A stretch of DNA of 64,000 nucleotides, from the NCBI GenBank assembly GCA_041402045.1, contig JAWKSZ010000040.1, positions 8,499 to 72,498 on the forward strand, written 5' to 3'. This stretch comes from JAGQRJ01 sp041402045. GTDB taxonomy: Bacteria; Planctomycetota; J058. This document shows positions 1 to 7,812 of this stretch, piece after piece (the first letter of the stretch is position 1; every line of letters starts with the position of its first letter). The notes under the pieces were generated by a model, which saw nothing but the letters and a program-made list of their open reading frames with translations, did not search any database and was not told where the DNA came from. The position numbers and the translations under genes are program-made.

Positions 1-441
1 GTGTTCTTCATATACGGCATTTTCGACTACGACCTCGAGCTGAGCGCCCAGACGGGCTGGAGCACCGTGCTCGGCGGCCTCGCCCTCGGCGCGCTGCTGT
101 CGGGCTGGTGGGCGTGGGTCCTGGAATCCGAGCCGTCCCTGCTTCCCACGCGACGGGCGTGGCGCCTCGACGCCAGCGCGGAGGCGCTGGTGCTCGTGCT
201 GGGCTCGGTCCTGGGGAGCGTCGCGGGCCCAGGCCTCGACGCGTTCCCGCAGTTGCCGGCGGTCGTGGCGTTCGGCCTCGGGGTGCTGCTGCTCAGCGGG
301 ACGGCTGCCCTGGCCTGGGGCCTGAGCCTCTGCCCGCGCCGCGAGCTCGCTGCCTACGACGCCGGGCTGCACCTGCTCGCCGGCGCGCTCGCGGTGCTCG
401 TGCCCACGCTGGTCCTCACCGCGCCCGCCTTCGCGCGCTGA
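1..441 (+). CDS. Membrane protein of unknown function, possibly 5'-truncated
   Basis: The frame is open from the first base of the window to a TGA at 439-441. It reads as a small integral membrane protein with about four hydrophobic segments, around residues 20-42, 62-80, 85-107 and 122-142. The window begins with GTG, which could be the start, but no upstream sequence is available to show a ribosome binding site, so the true N-terminus may lie outside. No catalytic motif is recognisable. It is followed after 48 bp by a lipoprotein gene on the same strand. Confidence 0.6.
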   Translation: MFFIYGIFDYDLELSAQTGWSTVLGGLALGALLSGWWAWVLESEPSLLPTRRAWRLDASAEALVLVLGSVLGSVAGPGLDAFPQLPAVVAFGLGVLLLSGTAALAWGLSLCPRRELAAYDAGLHLLAGALAVLVPTLVLTAPAFAR

Positions 442-489
442 CTCGGCAGATCGTGGCGAATCGAGCCGGCGCCTCAGGGTCTAGGGAGC

Positions 490-1029
490 ATGAACCGCCT
501 GCTCCTGCTCTCCCCGCTCCTGCTGGGCACCGGCTGCGCCCTGGTGGGCCTCACCGAACGGCTGAACCACGCTACCCGGCACAGCTACGACGCCGTGCTC
601 TGCGGCTACTCCCTCCCCAGCGACGGCCCCGGCTCCCTCGAGTTCGAGCTGGTCGCGCGGGACGGCTCAGGGGTCGTCGAGCGCGCGACCTTGGAGCTGG
701 ACTGGTGGCCCCGCCCCGACACGTGGAGAGGCGCCGCGCCGCCGCCGGTGGTACGGACCACCGAGGTCCTGGGCCCCCCGCCTATGTGCTGCGTGCCGTC
801 GCTCCCCGCGATCCTGGGCGGGGACTTCCGCCCGGAGACCTGCGACGAGGTCGAGGTCTTCGACGGCGCGAGCTGGCGATCCGTGGGCCAGCTCCCGGCC
901 ATGGTCGAGCCACCGCACCCCGCCCGGAGGGTCCTGCACGACGCGCTGCTGCCCCTGGCCTATGTCCTGGACGCGCTGACGTCGCCGGTGCAGGTGGGGG
1001 TCTTCGCGGTGGTCCTGGCCCTCGACTAG
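490..1029 (+). CDS. Putative lipoprotein of unknown function
   Basis: 179-residue protein with a short hydrophobic signal peptide (MNRLLLLSPLLL) ending in a lipobox-like LGTGC, so Cys16 is probably lipidated and the protein anchored in the outer membrane or periplasm. The mature part has several cysteines (around residues 37, 98, 99 and 118) and no family I recognise. The C-terminus is hydrophobic. The start is the ATG at 490, a few bases after an AGGGAG ribosome binding site. The convergent oxidoreductase gene ends 6 bp downstream. Confidence 0.65.
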   Translation: MNRLLLLSPLLLGTGCALVGLTERLNHATRHSYDAVLCGYSLPSDGPGSLEFELVARDGSGVVERATLELDWWPRPDTWRGAAPPPVVRTTEVLGPPPMCCVPSLPAILGGDFRPETCDEVEVFDGASWRSVGQLPAMVEPPHPARRVLHDALLPLAYVLDALTSPVQVGVFAVVLALD

Positions 1030-1035
1030 GCGCCC

Positions 1036-2250
1036 TCAGCGATACCCGCGGCGGGGGCGGCGGAAGGCGCCGCGCAGGCCGGCGAAGAGCGCGCGCACGC
1101 TGCTGAGCTCGGGCCTGGGGTCCTCGCCGCGGCTCATGCGTTGGATCTGGAGCTGATACCAGCTCGCCTCGGCGAGGGCGTTGAGCTTGCGCACGCCGAC
1201 GCTGATCCGGATCGGGAGCGCGGCCTCGGCCTCGCGCGCGAGCAGGCGTCGCGGCAGGTCGGGCTCAGCGGCCAGGGGGCGGGCCAGGCCGATCACGTCC
1301 ACCGCGCCCGAGGCCAGGGCCTCGGCCATGCCCGCGCGGCTGCGGAACCCGCCGGTGAGCATGAGCGGGACCTCGGTCACCCGCCGCGCGCGCTCGGCGA
1401 ACTCGAGGAAGTAGGCCTCGCGCTTGCGCGTGGACGCCTGCTGCGTGCCCTCCCACATGGCGACCTTCTCGTAGGTCCCGCCCGAGACCTCGATCAGGTC
1501 CACGCCCTCCTCCCCCAGGAGCCGCACGACCTCGAGGGACTCGTCCTCGCTGAAGCCGCCGCGCTGGAAGTCCGCGGAGTTGAGCTTGACCCCCACCGCG
1601 AACCCCGGGCGCGTGCGCGCGCGGCAGGCGCGCACGACCTCGAGCAGGAACCGCCGGCGGCGCACCGGGTCGCCGCCCCAGGCGTCGGTGCGCAGGTTCA
1701 CGAGCGGCGAGAGGAACTGGCTGATCAGGTAGCCGTGGGCGGCGTGGACCTGCACGCCGTCGAAGCCCGCGCGCATGCACAGCTCCGCGGCGTCGCCGAA
1801 GCGCTCGACGATCGCCCCGACCTCGTGGGTCTCGAGCGCCCGCGGCGGGGCGAAGGCCGGCCCCAGGCCCTGGAGCGCGACCGCCGAGGGCGCCACCGGC
1901 TGCGGGCTGAGCATGCGCGGCGACTGCCGCCCGGGGTGGTTGAGCTGGACCCACACCTGCGACCCCTCGCTGCGGGCGGCGTCGGCCCAGTCCGCGAAGG
2001 CGCTGAACGCCCCCGGGCGCTCGAGGACCACGTTCCCCGGCTCCCCCAGGGCGCGGGGGTCGATCATGACGTTGCCCGTGATCAAGAGCCCGGCCCCGCC
2101 CGCGCCCCAGCGCCGGTAGAGCGCGCGCAGCGCCTCGCCGGGGACGCCGCCGGGGTCGGCGAGCTGCTCGCTCATGGCGGCCTTGGCGATCCGGTTGGGC
2201 AGCGTCGCTCCGCACGGGAGCGTGAGGGGTGCGTCGAGGGTCACGGTCAT
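1036..2250 (-). CDS. NADH:flavin oxidoreductase, Old Yellow Enzyme family
   Basis: 404-residue FMN-dependent (beta/alpha)8 barrel of the Old Yellow Enzyme family; such enzymes reduce activated C=C bonds with NAD(P)H. Family marks are visible: the PNRIAKAAMSE segment near residue 18-28, VQLNHPGRQ around residue 100, the HAAHGYLISQFLSP active-site segment with paired histidines near residue 170, GVKLNSADF, and the C-terminal LTGGFRSR and DVIGLARPL phosphate-binding strands. It lacks a C-terminal 4Fe-4S/FAD extension, so it is the short form. A small membrane protein lies 40 bp upstream on the same strand. The substrate cannot be inferred. Confidence 0.9.
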   Translation of the reverse strand: MTVTLDAPLTLPCGATLPNRIAKAAMSEQLADPGGVPGEALRALYRRWGAGGAGLLITGNVMIDPRALGEPGNVVLERPGAFSAFADWADAARSEGSQVWVQLNHPGRQSPRMLSPQPVAPSAVALQGLGPAFAPPRALETHEVGAIVERFGDAAELCMRAGFDGVQVHAAHGYLISQFLSPLVNLRTDAWGGDPVRRRRFLLEVVRACRARTRPGFAVGVKLNSADFQRGGFSEDESLEVVRLLGEEGVDLIEVSGGTYEKVAMWEGTQQASTRKREAYFLEFAERARRVTEVPLMLTGGFRSRAGMAEALASGAVDVIGLARPLAAEPDLPRRLLAREAEAALPIRISVGVRKLNALAEASWYQLQIQRMSRGEDPRPELSSVRALFAGLRGAFRRPRRGYR

Positions 2251-2290
2251 GGGCCCACCTTGCCCGCGCGCACGGGCCTCGGCAACCGCG

Positions 2291-2779
2291 TCAGCGCAGG
2301 AGCCGACCGACGTCGCTCCAGCTCAGCTCGGCGCCGAGGGCGGCGGCCAGGAGCGCGACGTAGCCCCCCGCCTGGGCCAGCGCGACCCGCGGCCACACCC
2401 CGCCCCGGCGCGGCGGCCAGCTCAGCCCCAGGAGTCCGAGGGCCCCCCACAGGCTGAGGAAGCCCTGGGCCAAGGGCCAGGCGCTGGGCAGCCGCGCGGC
2501 GTCCAGCCACGCCTGCGCGTAGCGCGGGGCGTGGTGTCGCGTGCAGAGCACGAACAGGACGAAGGCGCCGCTGGCGACGACCAGGCTCCAGCTCAGCGCT
2601 TCGGTGACCCGCGAGGGCGCCCGCGTGTCCGCCGCCGCCCAGCGCGCGGCGCTCCACACGGCATGGCCCGCGACCGCGGCCCCGAGGATCAACACCCCCC
2701 AGGCCTTCCCGCTCCCCGCCCCCCACAGCGCGAGCGCCAGCAGCCCGCCGAGCCCCGCGCCGCTCAGGAACCACCCCAC
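2291..2779 (-). CDS. Small integral membrane protein of unknown function
   Basis: 162 residues from a GTG start at 2779-2777, with about four transmembrane segments (roughly residues 5-20, 27-45, 64-80 and 105-120, with a further hydrophobic stretch near 138-150). I recognise no family. It lies 40 bp upstream of the Old Yellow Enzyme gene on the same strand and could be co-transcribed with it. Codon use is strongly G/C at third positions, supporting a real gene. Confidence 0.6.
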   Translation of the reverse strand: MGWFLSGAGLGGLLALALWGAGSGKAWGVLILGAAVAGHAVWSAARWAAADTRAPSRVTEALSWSLVVASGAFVLFVLCTRHHAPRYAQAWLDAARLPSAWPLAQGFLSLWGALGLLGLSWPPRRGGVWPRVALAQAGGYVALLAAALGAELSWSDVGRLLR

Positions 2780-3034
2780 CCGCGCCTCGCTCGAGCTGCC
2801 GGGGAGGGGGCAGACCGCCTGCCCCCTCTCCGGGTGGGCCGGCGTGCTCGAGAAGGTGTCGCTCGACCCACGGGGGGAAGCTAGGCGATCGCGCGGCGCG
2901 AGCCGTCAGCGCCAGGTCGGGCGGGTGTCGAGGTGTGTCAAACCGCGGAGGGGAGGGAGATAGGGGCGCGAACGCCCCAGCGGAGCCCGTGCGTCGGTTA
3001 GCAGTCGCCGTGCCTCTGAGCCGGAAGAAGGCAG

Positions 3035-3361
3035 GAACCGCCAAGGACGCCAAGGACGCCAAGGCTCCGCCCGCGCGCAGTCGTGACGCCCTCCGCTGGC
3101 AAGAAACACCAAATACACCGGCCCACTCGTGACCGGCCCGGCGAACGAGGGGGGCATGGAGAGGAGCTCCGTCGGCGCGGTCCCGCGCTGGCGGAGCGGG
3201 TGTCCGAGCGCGAGCGATCGGGCGGAGCTCGGTGCCTTCGGCGTTTCTCCCCTTCGCACGTCCGCTCGGTCACGATCCAGCGGAGCTCGGTGGTTCGATC
3301 TCGGAGCCCGCGCGCTCGCGCGTGTGCGGAGCCTTGGCGTCCTTGGCGTCCTTGGCGGTTC
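3035..3361. repeat. Inverted-repeat intergenic element 1 (CGCCAAGGA-type arms)
   Basis: The 637-bp gap between 2780 and 3416 has no convincing gene. Inside it, 3035-3069 and 3327-3361 form a perfect 35-nt inverted repeat. Each arm is made of tandem CGCCAAGGA units ending in GGCTCCG, and the interior is about 257 bp. The interior carries inverted copies of a GAGCTC-centred motif (about 3168, 3225, 3286) related to the hairpin array near 10 kb. Two more elements with the same design but different arm units are at 10529-10740 and 52718-53022. Confidence 0.75.
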
Positions 3362-3416
3362 AATCCTTCTTCCCACTCGGCACGGGCACGGGGCTCCGCT
3401 GGCCGAGCACGCCCGA

Positions 3417-5465
3417 CTACGCGCCCGGCGGGACCTCGCGCAGCAGCTCCCGGATCAGGACCACGTCCGGCTGCAGCACGCGGTCGTCGGTGACCGGCTG
3501 CACGCCGCGCTCGCGGATCAAGGCCACCGCCTGGGCCACGGTCTCCCCCGGCGCGAGGGGCGCGCGGAACACGAGGCCCTGGGCCGCGGCGAAGACCTCG
3601 ATCGCGATCACGTGCAGCACGTTCTCGAGCACCTGCGCCGCCTGGCGCGCGGCGATCGTGCCCATGCTCACGTGGTCCTCGCTCCCGGCGCAGGTCGGGA
3701 TCGAGTCCGCGGTCGCCGGGTGACAGAGCACCTTGTTCTCGGAGACGAGGGCCGCGGCGGTGTACTGCGGGATCATGAACCCCGAGTTGAGCCCGCTGGA
3801 CTCGACCAGGAACGGCGGGAGGCCGTTACTGAGCGCCTCGTCCACGAGCTCGGCCACGCGCCGCTCGGCAATGTTCGCGACCTCGGCCAGGGCGAAGGTC
3901 ACGTAGTCCATGACCATGCCCACGGGCTCCCCGTGGAAGTTGCCGCCGCCGTAGACCCGCTCCGCCAGGCGCTCGGCGACCTCGGGCTGGGCCAGGAACG
4001 CGCCGTAGGCGGCGACGGTCACCTGCTCCCAGCCGCCCGGAGGCTCGGGCGGGAACAGGAGCGGGTTGTCGGTGGCCGAGTTGATCTCGACCACGACCAC
4101 CTCGCGCGCGTGCTGGAGCGCGCGGTGGGCGCAGGCCAACACCTGGGGCGCGCAGCGCAGGGAGTAGTCGTCCTGGACCGGGGGCGCGGCGGGCACGGCG
4201 TGGGCCAGGGCGCCCACGGCGCGGTAGACCGACTCGCGGGCCATGGGCACGTCGGTCACCCCGTCGTCGTTGAGCGCCTCGAGCAGGTGCGTCGCCCGCT
4301 GACGCAGGGGGCCGAGGAGCTTGCCGAAGGCCGTGATCTGCTGGCGGTCGCTCTGCCCGCGGTGGGCGGCGATCGGGTCCGGGACCGCGGCGCCCGGGTC
4401 GCTCGGGACCCAGGCCTCGAGCGCCTCGAGCAAGGCCACGCCCTGCTGGCGCACGCGGGCGATCGCCTCGCGGCCGGGGCCCTCGGGCTCCGAGCGCTCG
4501 GTGCGCTCGAGCTGCTCGTCGGCCTCGCCCAGGTAGCGGCGCACGCGGCGCAAGCTCGCGGTGTTGAGCAGCACGTCCAGGATCTCGCTGCCCGCGGTGT
4601 GCCCCAGGATCCGCGCCGCCGTCGCCGCCTGGTGCGAGAGGTCGCGCACCCGGTGCAGGTCGGGGTGGAACGCGTGGCGCACGCCGCGCTGGGCCTCGAG
4701 GCTCATGGCGCAGGCCAGCTCGGCCCAGGCCATGCCGCGCTCGGCGTCGTGGAGCACCAGGCAGGCGATCGCGCTCATGACCTGGGTCCCGTTGTTGAGC
4801 GCGAGGCCCTCCTTGGCCTGGAGCGAGACCGGGCGGAAGGTCGCCTGCGCGACCCGCGCGCACTGGCTCCAGTCGACGCCCTCCACCGAGACGAAGTCCT
4901 CCTCGCGGGCGTCGCGCACGTAGCCCTCGGGGTCGTCGCTGCGCCGGCGGTAGACCTTGCCGTGGGGGTCGCCCATGACCACCAGCGCCAGGTGGCTCAG
5001 GGGCGCCAGGTCGCCGGACGCGCCGACGGAGCCCTGCTCGGGCATGTAGGGGAACAGCCCGTCGTTGATCAGCGCGACCACCGCCTCCAGCGTCTCGAGC
5101 CGGATCCCCGAGTAGCCGCGGCAGAGGGTGTTGGCGCGCAGGAGCATGGCCGCGCGGACCACGTCCTCGCCGAAGGGCGAGCCCAACCCGCAAGCGTGGC
5201 TGCGGATCAGGTTGGTCTGGAGCTGCTGCAGGTCCTCGGGGGCGATCGAGACGTCGCGGAGCTTGCCGAAGCCCGTCGTGAGCCCGTAGACCTTCTCCTC
5301 GCGCTGGACGAGGGCCTCGACCATGAGCCGACAGCACTGCACCCGGGTGCGCGCGCGCTCGCCGAGGGTCACCCGCGCGCCGTGCCGCGCGACCGCCACC
5401 ACCTGCTCGACGGTCAGCCCCTCGCCGTCGAGGGCGACCTCCTGGATCTCTTCTGGTTGCTGCAT
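3417..5465 (-). CDS. hutH: Histidine ammonia-lyase (enlarged form)
   Basis: Deaminates L-histidine to trans-urocanate, the first step of histidine breakdown. The MIO cofactor triad Ala-Ser-Gly is at residues 149-151 in GSVGASGDLAPLSH. KEGLALNNGTQ (about 218-228), VQDDYSLRCAPQ (430-441) and SATDNPLLF are other family landmarks. At 682 residues it is much longer than usual HutH (about 510). The excess lies mainly between residues 300 and 428, with a smaller insert after residue 167. The start is ATG 5465-5463; the open frame continues upstream but would overlap gltX. No other hut gene is adjacent. A related aromatic amino acid lyase is possible. Confidence 0.85.
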   Translation of the reverse strand: MQQPEEIQEVALDGEGLTVEQVVAVARHGARVTLGERARTRVQCCRLMVEALVQREEKVYGLTTGFGKLRDVSIAPEDLQQLQTNLIRSHACGLGSPFGEDVVRAAMLLRANTLCRGYSGIRLETLEAVVALINDGLFPYMPEQGSVGASGDLAPLSHLALVVMGDPHGKVYRRRSDDPEGYVRDAREEDFVSVEGVDWSQCARVAQATFRPVSLQAKEGLALNNGTQVMSAIACLVLHDAERGMAWAELACAMSLEAQRGVRHAFHPDLHRVRDLSHQAATAARILGHTAGSEILDVLLNTASLRRVRRYLGEADEQLERTERSEPEGPGREAIARVRQQGVALLEALEAWVPSDPGAAVPDPIAAHRGQSDRQQITAFGKLLGPLRQRATHLLEALNDDGVTDVPMARESVYRAVGALAHAVPAAPPVQDDYSLRCAPQVLACAHRALQHAREVVVVEINSATDNPLLFPPEPPGGWEQVTVAAYGAFLAQPEVAERLAERVYGGGNFHGEPVGMVMDYVTFALAEVANIAERRVAELVDEALSNGLPPFLVESSGLNSGFMIPQYTAAALVSENKVLCHPATADSIPTCAGSEDHVSMGTIAARQAAQVLENVLHVIAIEVFAAAQGLVFRAPLAPGETVAQAVALIRERGVQPVTDDRVLQPDVVLIRELLREVPPGA

Positions 5466-5580
5466 GCCCCGGAAGGTAAGGCCCAGGGGAAGATCGATCC
5501 AGCGGCCCCGGGGAGGGGACCTCCCGCCGAGCCCTCGACAGCCTGGCGCGGTTGCTATCGTCTGCCGCCCAGGAGGCCCC

Positions 5581-7149
5581 ATGAGCGCGCCCGCACGCAC
5601 CCGTATCGCCCCCAGCCCCACCGGCGACCCCCACGTGGGCACCGGCTACATGGGCCTCGTGAACATGGTCCTGGCCCGGCAGACCGGCGGACAGTTCCTC
5701 CTGCGGATCGACGACACCGACCGCACCCGCTACCGCGCGGGCTCCGAGCAGGCGATCTACGACGCCCTGCGCTGGCTGGGCCTGGAGTGGGACGAGGGCC
5801 CGGACAAGGGCGGCCCCTGCGGGCCGTATCGCCAGAGCGAGCGCACCGAGATCTACCGCGAGCACGCGCTGCAGCTCGTCCGGGCCGGCAAGGCCTACCG
5901 CTGCTTCTGCACCTCCGAGCAGCTCGCCGAGCGCCGCGCGGCGGCGATCGCCGAGAACCGCGACTTCCGCGGCTACGACGGCACCTGCCGCCAGCTCGAC
6001 CCCGAGGACGCCGAGCGCCGCGCGGGGGAGCCCCACGTGATCCGCTTCGCCTGCCCCACCGGCGAGGGCAAGACCACGATCCAGGATCTGCTGCGCGGGC
6101 CGATCGAGGTCCCCAACGCCCAGCTCGACGACAAGGTCCTGCTGAAGGCCGACGGCTACGCCACGTATCATTTGGCCTCGGTGGTCGACGACCACCTGTT
6201 CCGGATCACGCACATCATTCGCGCCGAGGAGTGGATCTCGTCGGGGCCCCTGCACCAGCTCCTGTTCCAGGGCTTCGGCTGGGACGTGCCGGTGTTCTGC
6301 CACATGCCCCTGATCCGAAACGCCGACAAGTCGAAGATCTCGAAGCGCAAGAACCCGACGTCGCTGCTCTACTTCAAGGACGCCGGTTACCTGCCTCCGG
6401 CCATGCTCAACTTCCTCGGGCTCCTGGGCTGGGGCGGCCCCAAGACCGCCGACGGACAGCAGGAGATCTTCTCGGTCGCCGACATGATCGAGCACTTCGA
6501 CCTGGCCAGCCTGAGCCTGGGCGGGCCGGTGTTCGACCTGCAGAAGCTGCGCTACGTGAACGCGACCTACCTGCGCCAGCTCCCGCCGGCGGACTTCGCC
6601 AGCCGCGTGCGCGACTACCTCGTGGGCGACCCGGGCTTCCTCGAGCAGCTCGTGCCCCTGGTCAGCCCGCGCATGGAGACCCTGGGCGAGTTCCTGCACG
6701 TGGCCGACTTCTTCCTCTCGGACGTGAACCACGTGCACCCGGACGACCGCAAGCTCAAGGCCGGAGCCACGCTCCGCCCGGTCGACGGGCTCGTGCCCAA
6801 GGACGCGGAGCCCGAGGACGCCTGGTTCGCGCTCTCCGAGCTGCAGCAGGTGCTCGAGCGCCTGGACGCCTGGGACGCGGCGGCGCTCGAGGCCGCGCTC
6901 AAGGACCCGGTCACCGCCCTGCGCACGGGCTACGAGGCCAACCGGCTGTTCATGCCCCTGCGGGTGGCGATCAGCGGGCGCAAGGAGACCCCCGGCCTGT
7001 TCGAGTGCCTCGAGGCCCTCGGCAAGTCCCGGGTCCTGGGTCGGCTGGGGGACGCGCTGCGCGTGCTCCCGGCTCCCGGCAAGAAGCGGCTCAAGAAGCT
7101 GGAGAAGGCCCGGGACCAGCGCCTGGCCGTGGGCGGCGCCGGGGCGTAA
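5581..7149 (+). CDS. gltX: Glutamyl-tRNA synthetase
   Basis: 522-residue class I aminoacyl-tRNA synthetase that charges tRNA-Glu (or tRNA-Glu/Gln) in the cytoplasm. The N-terminus has the Rossmann signature PSPTGDPHVGTGYMG, in which HVGT replaces the usual HIGT. The KMSKS-type loop is DKSKISKR near residue 247. The C-terminal anticodon-binding region covers the last third. The start ATG is preceded by AGGAGG. It is divergent from the histidine ammonia-lyase gene, with 115 bp between them. The charging specificity cannot be read from sequence; no gatCAB genes are in the window. Confidence 0.95.
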   Translation: MSAPARTRIAPSPTGDPHVGTGYMGLVNMVLARQTGGQFLLRIDDTDRTRYRAGSEQAIYDALRWLGLEWDEGPDKGGPCGPYRQSERTEIYREHALQLVRAGKAYRCFCTSEQLAERRAAAIAENRDFRGYDGTCRQLDPEDAERRAGEPHVIRFACPTGEGKTTIQDLLRGPIEVPNAQLDDKVLLKADGYATYHLASVVDDHLFRITHIIRAEEWISSGPLHQLLFQGFGWDVPVFCHMPLIRNADKSKISKRKNPTSLLYFKDAGYLPPAMLNFLGLLGWGGPKTADGQQEIFSVADMIEHFDLASLSLGGPVFDLQKLRYVNATYLRQLPPADFASRVRDYLVGDPGFLEQLVPLVSPRMETLGEFLHVADFFLSDVNHVHPDDRKLKAGATLRPVDGLVPKDAEPEDAWFALSELQQVLERLDAWDAAALEAALKDPVTALRTGYEANRLFMPLRVAISGRKETPGLFECLEALGKSRVLGRLGDALRVLPAPGKKRLKKLEKARDQRLAVGGAGA

Positions 7150-7241
7150 CCCCGGCCAGGAACGACCCCAACGCACCTCGCACCCGGTAGCGAGCCCGTA
7201 CCCTTCGAGGTAGGCTTGCCGGACAAGGGGCGACCGTTTTC

Positions 7242-7748
7242 ATGAGCTTTACGGCCGACGTCGACGGCAACGCGGGAGAGGCGCTGGTCGTGTTCAACGA
7301 CCTGCGCGGGGTCCTGCGCGAGCTGGGGATCGACGCCCGGGCGGCCTCGAACAACGAGCTCCGCGCCGAGTTCCAGGGCGACTCGCAGTACGACCCGATC
7401 CAGGTGCGCTTCACCTTCCCCGAGCGGGGCGGGATCGTCGCGATCGAGGGGCTCCTGCTCTCCCTGAACGAGGAGCCCGGCGACGAGCTGCGCCTGGCGA
7501 TCAACTTCCTCAACCAGGAGCTGCAAGGGCTCAAGCTCTACGTGCAGGGCGACAGCGAGCAGAGCGACGTGGTGATCAGCGCCGCGCTGCTCCCGACCCT
7601 CGGCTCCCCGAGCCTCGCCGGGCGCGAGGTCAAGCAAGCGCTCATGGCCCTCTGCGCCCACAAGGCGATCTTCGCCGGCCCGCTGGAGCGGGTGCAGGGC
7701 GGCCACAGTTGGCGCTTCGTGCGCGACGCCATGAAGGCGCTGAAATGA
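7242..7748 (+). CDS. YbjN-like domain protein
   Basis: 168-residue cytosolic protein without signal peptide or membrane segment. The alternation of short beta strands and helices (for example VRFTFPERGGIVAIEG and LRLAINFLNQEL) resembles the YbjN/type III secretion chaperone-like fold. Similar phrases (LDFLNKNRAG) recur in the N-terminus of the next gene, suggesting paralogy. It lies 92 bp downstream of gltX and 64 bp upstream of the HEAT-repeat gene, on the same strand. YbjN-like proteins often act as adaptors or chaperones; no precise role is supported here. Confidence 0.6.
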   Translation: MSFTADVDGNAGEALVVFNDLRGVLRELGIDARAASNNELRAEFQGDSQYDPIQVRFTFPERGGIVAIEGLLLSLNEEPGDELRLAINFLNQELQGLKLYVQGDSEQSDVVISAALLPTLGSPSLAGREVKQALMALCAHKAIFAGPLERVQGGHSWRFVRDAMKALK

Positions 7749-7812
7749 ACCCTGAAGATCGAGGAGCCAGGCGCCGCCGGGCTCCGCAGATCGGGTCGTG
7801 GAGGGAGGTGGC

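Noticed and set aside
3129..7190. Very long open frame on the plus strand opposite histidine ammonia-lyase and over gltX
   Set aside because: High GC removes stop codons in shadow frames. The antisense lyase and the in-frame gltX have clear family motifs, while this frame is low-complexity Arg/Gly/His.
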